A stretch of DNA of 64,000 nucleotides from PALSA-600 sp963842335 (lineage in GTDB: Bacteria > Actinomycetota > Thermoleophilia > Gaiellales > Gaiellaceae): contig CAWJGF010000010.1 of the NCBI GenBank assembly GCA_963842335.1, forward strand, positions 496,001 to 560,000, in the 5' to 3' direction. The notes beneath the pieces were generated by a model. That model saw nothing but the letters and a program-made list of their open reading frames with translations, searched no databases and was not told the DNA's origin. The position numbers were made by a program, and so were the translations under genes. Shown one piece after another: positions 1 through 8,900 of this stretch (its first letter is position 1; each line of letters starts with the position of its first letter).

Positions 1-128
1 AGCCGGTCGCGGCGGACGACGTAGACGAGCTGCGCTGGTTCCCACACGACGGCCTGCCCGCCGAGATGGCCTTCCCGGGGCAGGAGCTGGTGCTACGGGA
101 GTGGGCCGCGCGGCACGAGCACGCGTAG
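1..128 (+). CDS. NUDIX-type hydrolase, C-terminal fragment
   Basis: Only the last 41 codons are in the window; the gene enters from the left edge in the frame beginning at base 3 and stops at TAG 126-128. The tail reads DDVDELRWFPHDGLP followed by a Phe-Pro-Gly-Gln helix, the usual C-terminal pattern of NUDIX hydrolases (an Asp/Glu-rich strand, then RWFPxDxLP). The NUDIX box itself lies outside the window, so the assignment rests on this tail only. Its last 36 bases overlap the 3' end of the convergent lipid-kinase gene. Confidence 0.5.
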   Translation, partial: PVAADDVDELRWFPHDGLPAEMAFPGQELVLREWAARHEHA

Positions 129-905
129 CGCCCTCGGCTCGACCCGGAAGTCGATGGGGGTGCCGAGCAGTTCAGGCTCGCCGTCGACGGCAGCGCGAAG
201 CCGGCCGAGCCGCGCGTCGATCGTGAACCGCTCTCCCTCGCGCTCCTCCCAGCCGGTCCGCATCAGTCCTTGGGGCGCGTACAGGTGCAGGTGTCCCTCG
301 TCGAGCCGTGCGCGCTCTCCGATCGACAGCACCTCGAGTGTGTAGGCGTTGTTCGAGACGAGGACGACCCGCGCCTCGATCGGCTCGCCGTCGACGGTGA
401 TGTCGACGGGCTCGCGCTCGGACGCGACGATCGCGAGCGCCCGCAGTCGCGCGAATGCGTTGCTGCGGCGGCGATGGTGCTCGCGCCGGTGCACGAGCTG
501 GGCATAGACGCCGAGCGAGACGTTGTTCAGGAAGAGGCGGTCGTTCGCCCAGCCGACATCGATGCGCAGTTCCTCGCCGTCGACGAGCGCCGTGAGCGCT
601 GCGACAGGGTCGTTGCGATCGAGGCCGAGGTCGCGCGCGAAGTGGTTGCGTGTCCCGAAGGGGATGCAGGCGAACGGGAGGCTGCGCTCGATCGCGACCG
701 CGGCAACGAGCGCCAGCGATCCGTCACCTCCGGCGACTCCGAGCGCTTCGACATCGGCTGCGCGGGCCAGCTCCGCGAGATCGTCGTCCCCGGTGAGGAC
801 GTACGTCGCGATGCCGTGCTCCCGCGCGGCCGCGACGAGCTCGTCGGTGGCTTCGGCATCGGAGCCGGCGCCGGACCTGGAGTTGACGAAGACGAGGGCC
901 GACAC
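93..905 (-). CDS. Diacylglycerol kinase catalytic-domain protein (DagK/YegS-like)
   Basis: A 270-residue protein of the DAGK catalytic-domain family, which phosphorylates lipid or sphingoid substrates with ATP. The nucleotide-binding signature is present: VFVNSRSGAG at the N-terminus, GGDGS near residue 58-62, and PFGTRNHFARDLGL near residues 81-94. The second half (LFLNNVSLG, then a beta-rich region ending VDGEPELLG) matches the family's C-terminal lobe. The usual Asn of GTxNDxA is replaced within GTRNHFA. ATG start at 905. It runs convergently into the upstream NUDIX gene and is divergent from the small ORF at 1005. The lipid substrate cannot be told from sequence. Confidence 0.85.
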   Translation of the reverse strand: MSALVFVNSRSGAGSDAEATDELVAAAREHGIATYVLTGDDDLAELARAADVEALGVAGGDGSLALVAAVAIERSLPFACIPFGTRNHFARDLGLDRNDPVAALTALVDGEELRIDVGWANDRLFLNNVSLGVYAQLVHRREHHRRRSNAFARLRALAIVASEREPVDITVDGEPIEARVVLVSNNAYTLEVLSIGERARLDEGHLHLYAPQGLMRTGWEEREGERFTIDARLGRLRAAVDGEPELLGTPIDFRVEPRALRVLVPRGPLP

Positions 906-1004
906 CGAAGCGCACTATGCCTACCCTCTCCTGGGCCTCCCCGATTCCCAGAGTGGGCCGATCGGCTCATGTGGTCGTCCGACCGAGAGCCGATCATCCA
1001 ACCT

Positions 1005-1148
1005 ATGGACGATTGCGGCATCCTCCATCGCATCGAGGAAGACCTCTGCGAGAACTGGCTCGAGGCATGGGCAGAGAGTGGTGTGCGGGCGATCGAGGAG
1101 TACCTCGCCAAGCACCTCGCCTTCCTCTCGTTCCTCGAAGACGACTAG
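1005..1148 (+). CDS. Small acidic hypothetical protein (47 aa)
   Basis: A 47-codon ORF starting ATG 1005 and ending TAG 1148, predicted to be a mostly helical acidic peptide (MDDCGILHRIEEDLCENW at the start, FLSFLEDD at the end). It fills the gap between the divergent lipid-kinase gene and the convergent thioredoxin gene. The amphipathic helix-turn-helix pattern, even codon use and a neat fit into the gap argue that it is coded. I do not recognise a family. An upstream in-frame extension through the lipid-kinase gene is a shadow and was not used. Confidence 0.45.
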   Translation: MDDCGILHRIEEDLCENWLEAWAESGVRAIEEYLAKHLAFLSFLEDD

Positions 1149-1226
1149 CTCCTCGCCCGCGGCGACCGGTGAAAAGACACGAGGCAGAGGGCCAGTAGCC
1201 CTCCGCCCGGTCAAGCCTGCGGGACG

Positions 1227-1541
1227 TTAAGCCTCTGAGAGACCGAGGGCCTTCTCGAGCGAGCCCTTCGGCATCGCGCCGATCGCAGACGCCTGCGGCT
1301 CGCCGTTTTCGAAGAGCAGCATGAACGGAATCGACGCCACGCCGTAGCGCTGCGCCAGATCCTGGTGCTCGTCGATGTTCACCTTGACGAGCTTCACCTG
1401 ATGCTCATCAGCGATCCGGTCGAGCACCGGTGAGACGGCATGGCACGGTCCGCACCATTCGGCCCAGAAGTCGACGATGACCTTGCCGTCACTCTTGATG
1501 ACCTCGGTGTCGAATGTCTCGCTAGTTGCAATGGTTGCCAC
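1227..1541 (-). CDS. trxA: Thioredoxin
   Basis: A 104-residue classical thioredoxin, the cytosolic dithiol reductant for ribonucleotide reductase, methionine sulfoxide reductases and disulfide repair. The active site WCGPC is at residues 29-33 after VIVDFWAE, and the cis-proline loop is in VASIPFMLLF. The length matches the family. GTG 1541 was chosen as start because an AAAGGAAG ribosome-binding site lies a few bases upstream; a longer frame upstream has no thioredoxin character and runs under ileS. It is divergent from ileS (start 1622), so the 80-base gap should hold both promoters. Confidence 0.93.
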   Translation of the reverse strand: MATIATSETFDTEVIKSDGKVIVDFWAEWCGPCHAVSPVLDRIADEHQVKLVKVNIDEHQDLAQRYGVASIPFMLLFENGEPQASAIGAMPKGSLEKALGLSEA

Positions 1542-1621
1542 GTGCTTCCTTTCGTCTTGGACGTACGAATTGTTCAACGACGATTGCGAGAGGTTTCTTC
1601 CCACCTCGCTACGATCGAAGC

Positions 1622-4600
1622 ATGTTCTCGTCTCTGCCGGACAAGCCCGATCACCCCAGCCTGGAACTGGAGGTTCTCGAGCTCTGGGAACGGGAAGGGA
1701 CATTTGAGCAGCTCCGCGAGCGCAACCGCGGCGGGCCAACCTGGTCCTTCGTCGACGGCCCGGTGACGGCCAATCGATCGTCGCTCGGCGTCCACACTGC
1801 CTGGGGCCGGACGCTGAAGGATGTCTTCCAGCGCTACAAGGCCCTGCGCGGCTTCGACCAGCGCTACCAGAACGGCTTCGACTGTCAGGGACTCTGGATC
1901 GAGGTCGGCGTCGAGCGCTCGCTCGGCCTGAACTCGAAGCGCGAGATCGAGGAGTACGGCCTCGAGGAGTTCGCCCGCAAGTGCCGCGAGGTCGTCGTCA
2001 TGTCATCGGAGGCACTGACCCGCGGCTCGATCCGTCTCGGCCAGTGGATGGATTGGGGCAATGACTACTTCACGTTCAGCGACACCAACATCGAGTACAT
2101 CTGGAAGTTCCTGAAGATCGTCGACGAGCGTGGGTGGCTCTACATGGGCCATCGCTCGACCGAGTGGTGCCCCCGCTGCGGCACGTCGCTCTCCCAGCAC
2201 GAGCTGACGCAGTCGGGCGTCTACCAAGACCGCGCAGACCCGTCGCTCAGCGTGCGCTTCCCGCTCCTCGACCGCCCAGGGCAGTCCGTCGTGATCTGGA
2301 CGACGACGCCCTGGACTCTGCCGGCGAACGTCGCCGCGGCGGTGCATCCCGACGAGGAGTACGGACGGCGCGAGAACGGCGAGTGGGTCGCGGTCAAGCG
2401 CTTCCCCGACGACACGTACGTCGAGCGCGTCGCGGGATCCGACCTGGTCGGCCTGCGCTATCAGGGGCCGTTCGACGACCTCGGCCCCGGCTCGAAGGTC
2501 GAGCACCGTGTGATCCCGTGGGAGGACGTGACGATGGACCAGGGCACCGGCGTCGTCCACATCGCCCCCGGCGCAGGCGGCGAGGACTTCGAGTTGTCGA
2601 AGATTCACGACCTGCCGGTGCTCACGCCGGTCGACGAGTCGGGCCGCTTCTACGACGACTACGGCTGGCTGCACGGGCTTTCGACGACCGACGCCGCCGA
2701 CCAGATCATCGGCGTGCTCGGCGAGAACGGAATCCTCGTCGAGTCGGGTCTCTACACGCACGCATATCCACACTGCTGGCGTTGCGACACGCCACTCATC
2801 TTCCGGCTTTCGGACGATTGGTTCATCTCCGTCGAAGGGGTGCGCCCGCAGTTGCTCGACGAGAACGCGAAGGTCGAGTGGGTCCCCGCCTACATGGGCA
2901 AGCGCATGGACGACTGGCTGCGCAACATGGGCGACTGGAACATCTCGCGCCGCCGCTACTACGGCCTGCCGCTGCCTTTCTATCCGTGCGGATGCGGCCA
3001 TCTGAACGTGATCGGATCGCGGGAAGAACTGCGCGAGCGCGCTGTCGAGGGCTTCGACCAGCTCGAGGAGCTGCGGCGACCGTGGATCGACCGCGTACCG
3101 ATCACCTGCACGAGCTGTGGTGAGGCTGTGACCCGCATTCCGGAGGTCGGCGACGTCTGGCTCGACGCGGGTATCGTGCCGTTCTCGACCCTCGGCTGGG
3201 AGAACGAGGAGTGGGTCCCCGAGGGTTACGCGACCGGCGCGGCGCGCGGGTTGACGAAGGCCGACCTGCCCGACCACGCCTACTGGGAGAAGTGGTTCCC
3301 GGCCGACTGGGTCTCCGAGATGCGCGAGCAGATCCGGCTCTGGTTCTACTCCCAGTTCTTCATGTCGATCGTGCTGCTCGGCCGCTCACCGTACAAGCGC
3401 GTGCTCGGCTACGAGAAGATGCTCGACGAGACCGGCCGTGAGATGCACGCCTCGTGGGGAAACACGATTCCCGCCGAGGACGCGTTCTCGCAGATGGGCG
3501 CGGACGTCATGCGCTGGCAGTACTGCGCCCAGCCGCCGGACCGCAACCTGCTCTTCGGCTTCGGGCCCGCGCACGAGATCAAGCGCAAGCTGCTGACCTT
3601 CTGGCACTCCGTCAAGTTCCTCGTCGACTACGGCAACATCGAGGGCTTCACCCCCGAGTGGGAGCAGCTCGAGCCGGACGGATCGCTCCGGGCGCTCGAC
3701 CGTTGGCTGGTCGAACGGACGAAGCAGCTCGTCCTCGAGGTCACTGCCGCCTACGAGGCGACGCTCACCGTCGACGTGATCCGCGCGTTCGACGCGTTCG
3801 TCGACGACGTCTCGAACTGGTACATCCGCCGCTCGCGCCGCCGCTTCTACTCCTTCGACGAGGCGGCCTTCCGGACGCTCTGGTTCGCGCTCGTGCAGTC
3901 GCTGCGCGTCGTTGCACCGGTGATGCCGTTCCTCACCGAGCATCTTTGGCGGAACCTCGTTCCCGACGGGCCTGCGTCGGTGCACCTCGCTCCGTGGCCA
4001 GAGCTCGACGAGCCCGACCGCGAGTTGCTCGCAGAGATCGCCGAGGTACGCCAGGTCGTCGAGCTCGGCCGTCAGGCCCGATCGTCCTCGGGCCTGAAGC
4101 TGCGCCAGCCGCTGCGGCGGCTCGTTGTCGCAGGAGCGTCAGGCCGGGCGGCGGGTCACGTCGACGAGATCGCCGACGAGCTGCGGGTGAAGGATGTGGA
4201 GTTCGGTGAGGTCGAGGCGTCCGAGTTGCGCGTGAAGCCGAATCTTCCCGCGCTCGGCCCGAAGCTCGGAGCAGCGCTGCGCGATGTGCGCGAGCGGCTC
4301 GCGCGCGGCGAGTTCGAGGATCTCGGCGACGGGAGCTTCCAGGTCGACGGCCACGTGCTCGGGCCGGACGAGGTGCTGGTGGAGCGTGTCGGCCGCGACG
4401 GCTGGACCGTTGCGAGCGAGGACGGTGTCACCGTCGCGCTCGACAACGCGCTCGACGACGAGCTACGGCTCGAAGGAAGACTGTACGACCGCATCCACGA
4501 GGTGAACGTCCTGAGGAAGGACTCGGGCCTCGAGGTGACCGACCGCATCAAGCTCTGGCTCCCCGATGCCGACCTCATCGAGCGCTTCGAGGAGCGGATC

Positions 4601-4660
4601 AGGGCTGAGACGCTTGCCGCCGAGCTCGCGCTCGGCGAGCTTCGTCTCGAAAAGGCGTGA
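1622..4660 (+). CDS. ileS: Isoleucyl-tRNA synthetase (class I)
   Basis: A 1012-residue class I aminoacyl-tRNA synthetase that charges tRNA-Ile. The order is Rossmann catalytic domain with an inserted editing domain (WTTTPWTLPANVAAAVHP), then the anticodon-binding helical domain (VDDVSNWYIRRSRRRFY) and a DUF5915-like C-terminal part (LRKDSGLEVTDRI). Zinc-type cysteine pairs occur in WCPRCGTS and CTSCGE. Both class I signatures are unusual: the HIGH site reads H58-T-A-W, and the KMSKS loop reads M608-H-A-S-W-G-N, so the second lysine is absent. ATG 1622 gives the expected N-terminus (PDHPSLELEVLELWE). Family assignment is firm; the altered loop may be typical of this clade. It converges on ispH across a strong stem-loop. 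Confidence 0.92.
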   Translation: MFSSLPDKPDHPSLELEVLELWEREGTFEQLRERNRGGPTWSFVDGPVTANRSSLGVHTAWGRTLKDVFQRYKALRGFDQRYQNGFDCQGLWIEVGVERSLGLNSKREIEEYGLEEFARKCREVVVMSSEALTRGSIRLGQWMDWGNDYFTFSDTNIEYIWKFLKIVDERGWLYMGHRSTEWCPRCGTSLSQHELTQSGVYQDRADPSLSVRFPLLDRPGQSVVIWTTTPWTLPANVAAAVHPDEEYGRRENGEWVAVKRFPDDTYVERVAGSDLVGLRYQGPFDDLGPGSKVEHRVIPWEDVTMDQGTGVVHIAPGAGGEDFELSKIHDLPVLTPVDESGRFYDDYGWLHGLSTTDAADQIIGVLGENGILVESGLYTHAYPHCWRCDTPLIFRLSDDWFISVEGVRPQLLDENAKVEWVPAYMGKRMDDWLRNMGDWNISRRRYYGLPLPFYPCGCGHLNVIGSREELRERAVEGFDQLEELRRPWIDRVPITCTSCGEAVTRIPEVGDVWLDAGIVPFSTLGWENEEWVPEGYATGAARGLTKADLPDHAYWEKWFPADWVSEMREQIRLWFYSQFFMSIVLLGRSPYKRVLGYEKMLDETGREMHASWGNTIPAEDAFSQMGADVMRWQYCAQPPDRNLLFGFGPAHEIKRKLLTFWHSVKFLVDYGNIEGFTPEWEQLEPDGSLRALDRWLVERTKQLVLEVTAAYEATLTVDVIRAFDAFVDDVSNWYIRRSRRRFYSFDEAAFRTLWFALVQSLRVVAPVMPFLTEHLWRNLVPDGPASVHLAPWPELDEPDRELLAEIAEVRQVVELGRQARSSSGLKLRQPLRRLVVAGASGRAAGHVDEIADELRVKDVEFGEVEASELRVKPNLPALGPKLGAALRDVRERLARGEFEDLGDGSFQVDGHVLGPDEVLVERVGRDGWTVASEDGVTVALDNALDDELRLEGRLYDRIHEVNVLRKDSGLEVTDRIKLWLPDADLIERFEERIRAETLAAELALGELRLEKA

Positions 4661-4662
4661 CG

Positions 4663-4707
4663 CGCGCCGCCGCAACCTGGTTTTAACACCGAACCAGGTG
4701 CGGCGCG
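4663..4707. terminator. Stem-loop between convergent ileS and ispH
   Basis: An inverted repeat with arms CGCCGCAACCTGGTT and AACCAGGTGCGGCG (one bulged A) and a short A/T-containing loop. It sits exactly between the stop codons of two convergent genes. There is no long U-tract, as is common in GC-rich actinobacteria. It most likely acts as a bidirectional terminator. Confidence 0.6.
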
Positions 4708-4714
4708 AGGCCGC

Positions 4715-5671
4715 TTACTGTTGGGCGTCGGCGAGCGCGAGCTCGCGGCGCAGCTCGACCGGCAGCCGGAACTCGACATCCTCGTCGACCAGCCGGTAGG
4801 GCTCGATCTCGGTGACGCCGCGTGACCGGAACCAGTCGCAGACGCGCTCGACGAGCTTCTCGGGTGCCGATGCGCCGGAGGTGACCCCGACGACCTCGAC
4901 CCCTTCCGTCCACCGCTCGTCGATCTCCGTCTCGTCGTCGATCAGGTGGGCTGCGATGCCGCCGGCGCGCGCCGTCTCAACGAGCCGGTTCGAGTTCGAC
5001 GAATTACGCGAGCCGATCACGAGGAGGAGCTCGATCTCGCCGAGCATCTCCTTGACCGCCCACTGCCGATTGGACGTCGCGTAACAGATGTCTTCCTTCT
5101 TCGGCGCATAGATCGTGGGGAAGCGCCGGCGAAGTGCGCTGATCACCTCGGAGGTCTCGTCGACCGATAGCGTCGTTTGCGTCACGTACGCAAGCTTCTG
5201 CTCGGCCGGAAACTCGAGTGCGTCGACATCGGCGACCGACTCGACGAGCACCATCGCGTCTGGCGCTTCGCCCATCGTCCCGACGACCTCCTCGTGGCCC
5301 GCGTGCCCGATCAGCACGACGGTGTAGCCGTCTGCTGCGTAGCGGCGCGCCTGGACGTGCACCTTCGTCACGAGCGGGCAGGTCGCGTCGATCGTGTTCA
5401 GCCGCCGGGCCTCGGCGTTCGCGTGGACCGAGGGAGCAACGCCGTGCGCCGAGAAGACGACCGTTTTGCCCTCCGGGACTTCGGTCTCCTCGTCGACGAA
5501 GATCGCGCCGCGCGCCTCGAGATCGCGCACGACGTGCAGGTTGTGGACGATCTGCTTCCGGACGTAGACCGGGGGGCCGTAGAGCTCGAGCGCCTTCTCG
5601 ACCGTCTCGACGGCGCGCTCGACTCCGGCGCAGTAGCCGCGAGGCGAGGCAAGGAGGACCTTCTTGACCAT
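4715..5671 (-). CDS. ispH: 4-hydroxy-3-methylbut-2-enyl diphosphate reductase
   Basis: A 318-residue IspH/LytB, the last enzyme of the MEP isoprenoid pathway, reducing HMBPP to IPP and DMAPP with an iron-sulfur cluster. The three cluster cysteines are C14 (RGYCAGV), C98 (DATCPLV) and C196 (DICYATSN). Conserved histidines lie in IVHNLH and SAHGV, and the SSNSNRL motif is near residue 230. Length is normal. ATG 5671 was preferred; an ATG three codons upstream (5680) is equally possible and neither has a clear ribosome-binding site. The longer open frame upstream is not IspH-like. It is convergent with ileS. Confidence 0.95.
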   Translation of the reverse strand: MVKKVLLASPRGYCAGVERAVETVEKALELYGPPVYVRKQIVHNLHVVRDLEARGAIFVDEETEVPEGKTVVFSAHGVAPSVHANAEARRLNTIDATCPLVTKVHVQARRYAADGYTVVLIGHAGHEEVVGTMGEAPDAMVLVESVADVDALEFPAEQKLAYVTQTTLSVDETSEVISALRRRFPTIYAPKKEDICYATSNRQWAVKEMLGEIELLLVIGSRNSSNSNRLVETARAGGIAAHLIDDETEIDERWTEGVEVVGVTSGASAPEKLVERVCDWFRSRGVTEIEPYRLVDEDVEFRLPVELRRELALADAQQ

Positions 5672-5738
5672 CGCGGTCATCGTAGCCGCGTGTTGCCGAA
5701 GCCTCTTCCGAGCCGCCGCTGAAGCGCATGGAAACGTC

Positions 5739-5777
5739 GAGGCCCGCTGCGTCGGGGGGTCGTCGGCAGCGGGCCTC
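5739..5777. other. Perfect 12-bp inverted repeat in the ispH / kinase divergent spacer
   Basis: The arms GAGGCCCGCTGC and GCAGCGGGCCTC flank a 15-base loop. It lies in the 285-base spacer between ispH and the sensor kinase, about 70 bases before the ispH start. It could be a leader hairpin of the ispH transcript or a terminator of a short transcript. Nothing else was recognised in this spacer. Confidence 0.4.
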
Positions 5778-5956
5778 ACGTGATCGCTCCATCGCGGTTG
5801 ATGGCCGGTTGATGGGCGCACCGCGATGTGCATCGCCCAGTACCAGGACGGTAGCGCCGGCGTCCGCGTGGGGGAATAGGCCGAGCGGCCCATCTTTGTA
5901 AGCGGCCCTCCTTGGGTGGTGCCACCGGGAAGGCGCGGCGTACCATCTGCGGGCCT

Positions 5957-8900
5957 GTGTCCGAAGCAACCCGCGCAATCGTCCTGAATGCCGTGCCGTT
6001 CCTCATCGTGGCGGCGGCGTACGCCGCCGTGGGCGGAGCGCTGCTGCACACGTTGTGGCGCGGGCGGGATCGAGCGCATCCACTCGACCGAGCTGTCGCC
6101 TTGGTCTTCCCGGGCATCGCCGTCGCGTCGGCGATCTTCGGCGTGCTCGTCCTTCATGAGCGAAAGCCGTTCGACGGGCATCTCTGGATCTCGCTCCTGG
6201 CGGCCGTGCTCGCACTCGTGCCGGCACTCCTCCTCCTTGGTAGCTGGAGCGATCGCGCGTTCTTGATCGGCGGCATCGAGCGCAACCGCGCAGCAGAGGA
6301 TCGCGTCTCGGCGCGCGACCGTGAGCTCGCGGTCGTCGCGGATATCTCAGGGGCGCTCATGCGGGCGTCGTCGCCCGAGGCGATCGCGCAGCCGCTCGTG
6401 CGCCAGGTCACCGAGTTGCTTGCTGTGGGCTTTGCCGGCGCCGTCCTCGTCTCCGACGACGGGCGGGCCGGCAAAGGCGTGTACGCGGAGCTTGACGGGC
6501 ACGAAGCGACCTGGTGGAGGGAGATGCGAGTCGATCTGCGGGACGAGACATCCGGCATCGCGAGTGCGGTTTTCGACGCCGCGCCCGTCACCGTCTACGA
6601 CATCGCAAGCTCGCCGCTCGTCAGCCCCCGGCTCGCGTCGCTCGTCGGCGCCGAAAGCGGAGCTTGGATCCCGATGATCGCCGACGAGCGGGTGATCGGC
6701 GTGCTCGCCGTCGCAGCTACCGCCGCCAAGCGAGCGTTCTCCTCGGACGAGCTCGCGCTCCTGCGGGCGGTGACGGCCGAGGCGGCGCTCGCCTTCGAGC
6801 GGCTGCGGTCGTCGGCCGCTCTGTCGGACGCCCTCGATCGTGAGCAGCTCGTCTCGGTGATCACGCGGCGCATTCGCGGCGAGCTCGAGCCGGCGGGAGT
6901 GATGGCGGTCGCCCGCACCGAGCTCGCGAAGGCGTTGGAGCTCGACCGGACGGAGATCGTGCTCGGCGCGGCCCCGGAGGGCGGCACGCCGATCCTCGCG
7001 CACGGCGACCACATCGGCGCGCTCATCGTCGGGCGTGCGACGCCCCTCGACGACGGTGAGCAGTCACTCGTCACCACGGTGGCGGACGAGCTCGGCGCCT
7101 CACTTCAGACCGCGTGGCTGCTGGCGGAGAACCGGCGCCGGCTCGAGCAGCAAGCCGCCTTGCTGCACGCGGCCCAGGTCGTGACGAGCGAGCTCGATCT
7201 CGAGAGCGTGCTGAAGCTCCTCGTCGAGGAGGTGACGAAGCTGCTCGGGGCGGACGCCGCCGACTGTTACCTACTGGATCGCGAGCGTGGCGTGCTGCGC
7301 TGCGCCGCCCTGCATGGCTTCGCGCACGACCTCGTTGGGTTCGAGTTCGCCCCTGATCAGGGACTCGCCGGCGCCGCGCTGCGTGAGGCGCGGCCCGTGG
7401 CGTCGGAGGACTCGACCAGCGCCAAACCCGTGCCGCATCCCGCATATGCCGATTTCACGCGTGCCCTCGTCGCGCCGATGGTCTGGGCCGGGGAGACGCG
7501 CGGTGTCCTTGGCATCGGCGCGCGTGACGCCACGCGGCACTTCTCGGAATCCGACATCGAGATGCTGGAGGCATTCGCGTCACTCGCGTCGCTCGCGCTT
7601 CGCAATGCCGAGAGCTTTGCGGACTCCGCACGCCAGGCCCGAGTGCAGCGGGGCTTCTACCGGATCGCGACCTTGCTGGGCGAGCCGTTGTCGCTTGTGG
7701 AGACCTACGACACCGCGGCGCTCGCTGCGGCCGAAGCGCTCGGCGGGGACTTCGCCGCTGTGCTCGTGAAGTCCGGTGGCGATCTCGTCCTTGTCGGAGG
7801 CCACGCTCTCCCGGAGTCGGTCCGGGAGCTGGAGATGCCGCGAGCGTTGCTGGAGGCGGCCGACGACGGTCAGATGATTGCGGCCACGTCGCTGGCCGGC
7901 GACGAGCGCTTTGACGTCACCTGGCGGGGCGGCCCGTTCACGTCTCTCCTCGCGATCCCCGTGCCGGGCGAGGGGTCTGCGCTCGTGCTCGTGCTCTTCG
8001 GCGAGCCGCGGGAGTTCACGCGCGAGGATCTCGAGCTCGCGCAGCAGGTCGCAGGCGCTGCGCGCGGAGCGCTCGACCGCAGCCGTCTGTTCGAGGCGGA
8101 GCGGACGGCGCGGGCGCTCTCGCAGCAACTGGCGCGCACGGGGAGCCTACTCTCGACCGAGCTCGATCCGGTGGCCGTGCTGGAGGCTGTCGTCCAGGAA
8201 GCGCTGGAGCTCCTCGGCGCCGACGCTGCGGCACTCGCCGCACTCGATGGCGATGAGCTCGTTGTCACGGCCGCCGCCGGTGAGCACGGTGACGAGGCGA
8301 TCGGCGCGCGCTCTCCGTCGACCGGCTGGGTCGCGGCGGATGTCGTTCAGTCCCGGGTTCCGGTCGTCTACGAGGACACAGCGGCGGATGAGAGCCTCGT
8401 CCAGTCGGACGCGCTGCTTGCTGCCGGCCACCGCGCCTACGTTGGCGTCCCGCTGACGGTCCTGGACGGAGTGCTGCACGGCGTGCTCTCGGTGTACTCG
8501 GCCACGCCGCGGACCTGGCGCGAGGAAGAGGTGCAGGCACTCGTCGCACTCGCCGCGAGCGCTTCCGTCGCGCTTTCGAACGCGGAGCTGTACCAGCGGG
8601 TCGCGGTCGAGCGTGAGCAGAGCGGCGCGATCCTTGCGAACGTCGCCGACGGGATCGTTGCCGTCGATCGCGACGGCCATGTGGTGTTGTGGAACCGGGC
8701 AGCAGAGGAAATCACGGGAGTGCCGGCTGCCGAGGCGATCGGACGTACGACGGTACAGGTGCTGCAGCGGAACCTCGAGTCCGACGGCGGTGGGACGAAC
8801 CGCTCGATCGCGATCCCCCGTGCCGGTGTCGACGTCTGGCTGTCGCTGTCGGAGGCGGTCATGCGCGACCCGACGGGCGCAATCGCCGGTCGCATCTTTG

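Noticed and set aside
5912..5956. TTG start for the sensor kinase 15 codons upstream
   Set aside because: The added residues are polar and basic; GTG 5957 begins just before the first membrane helix.
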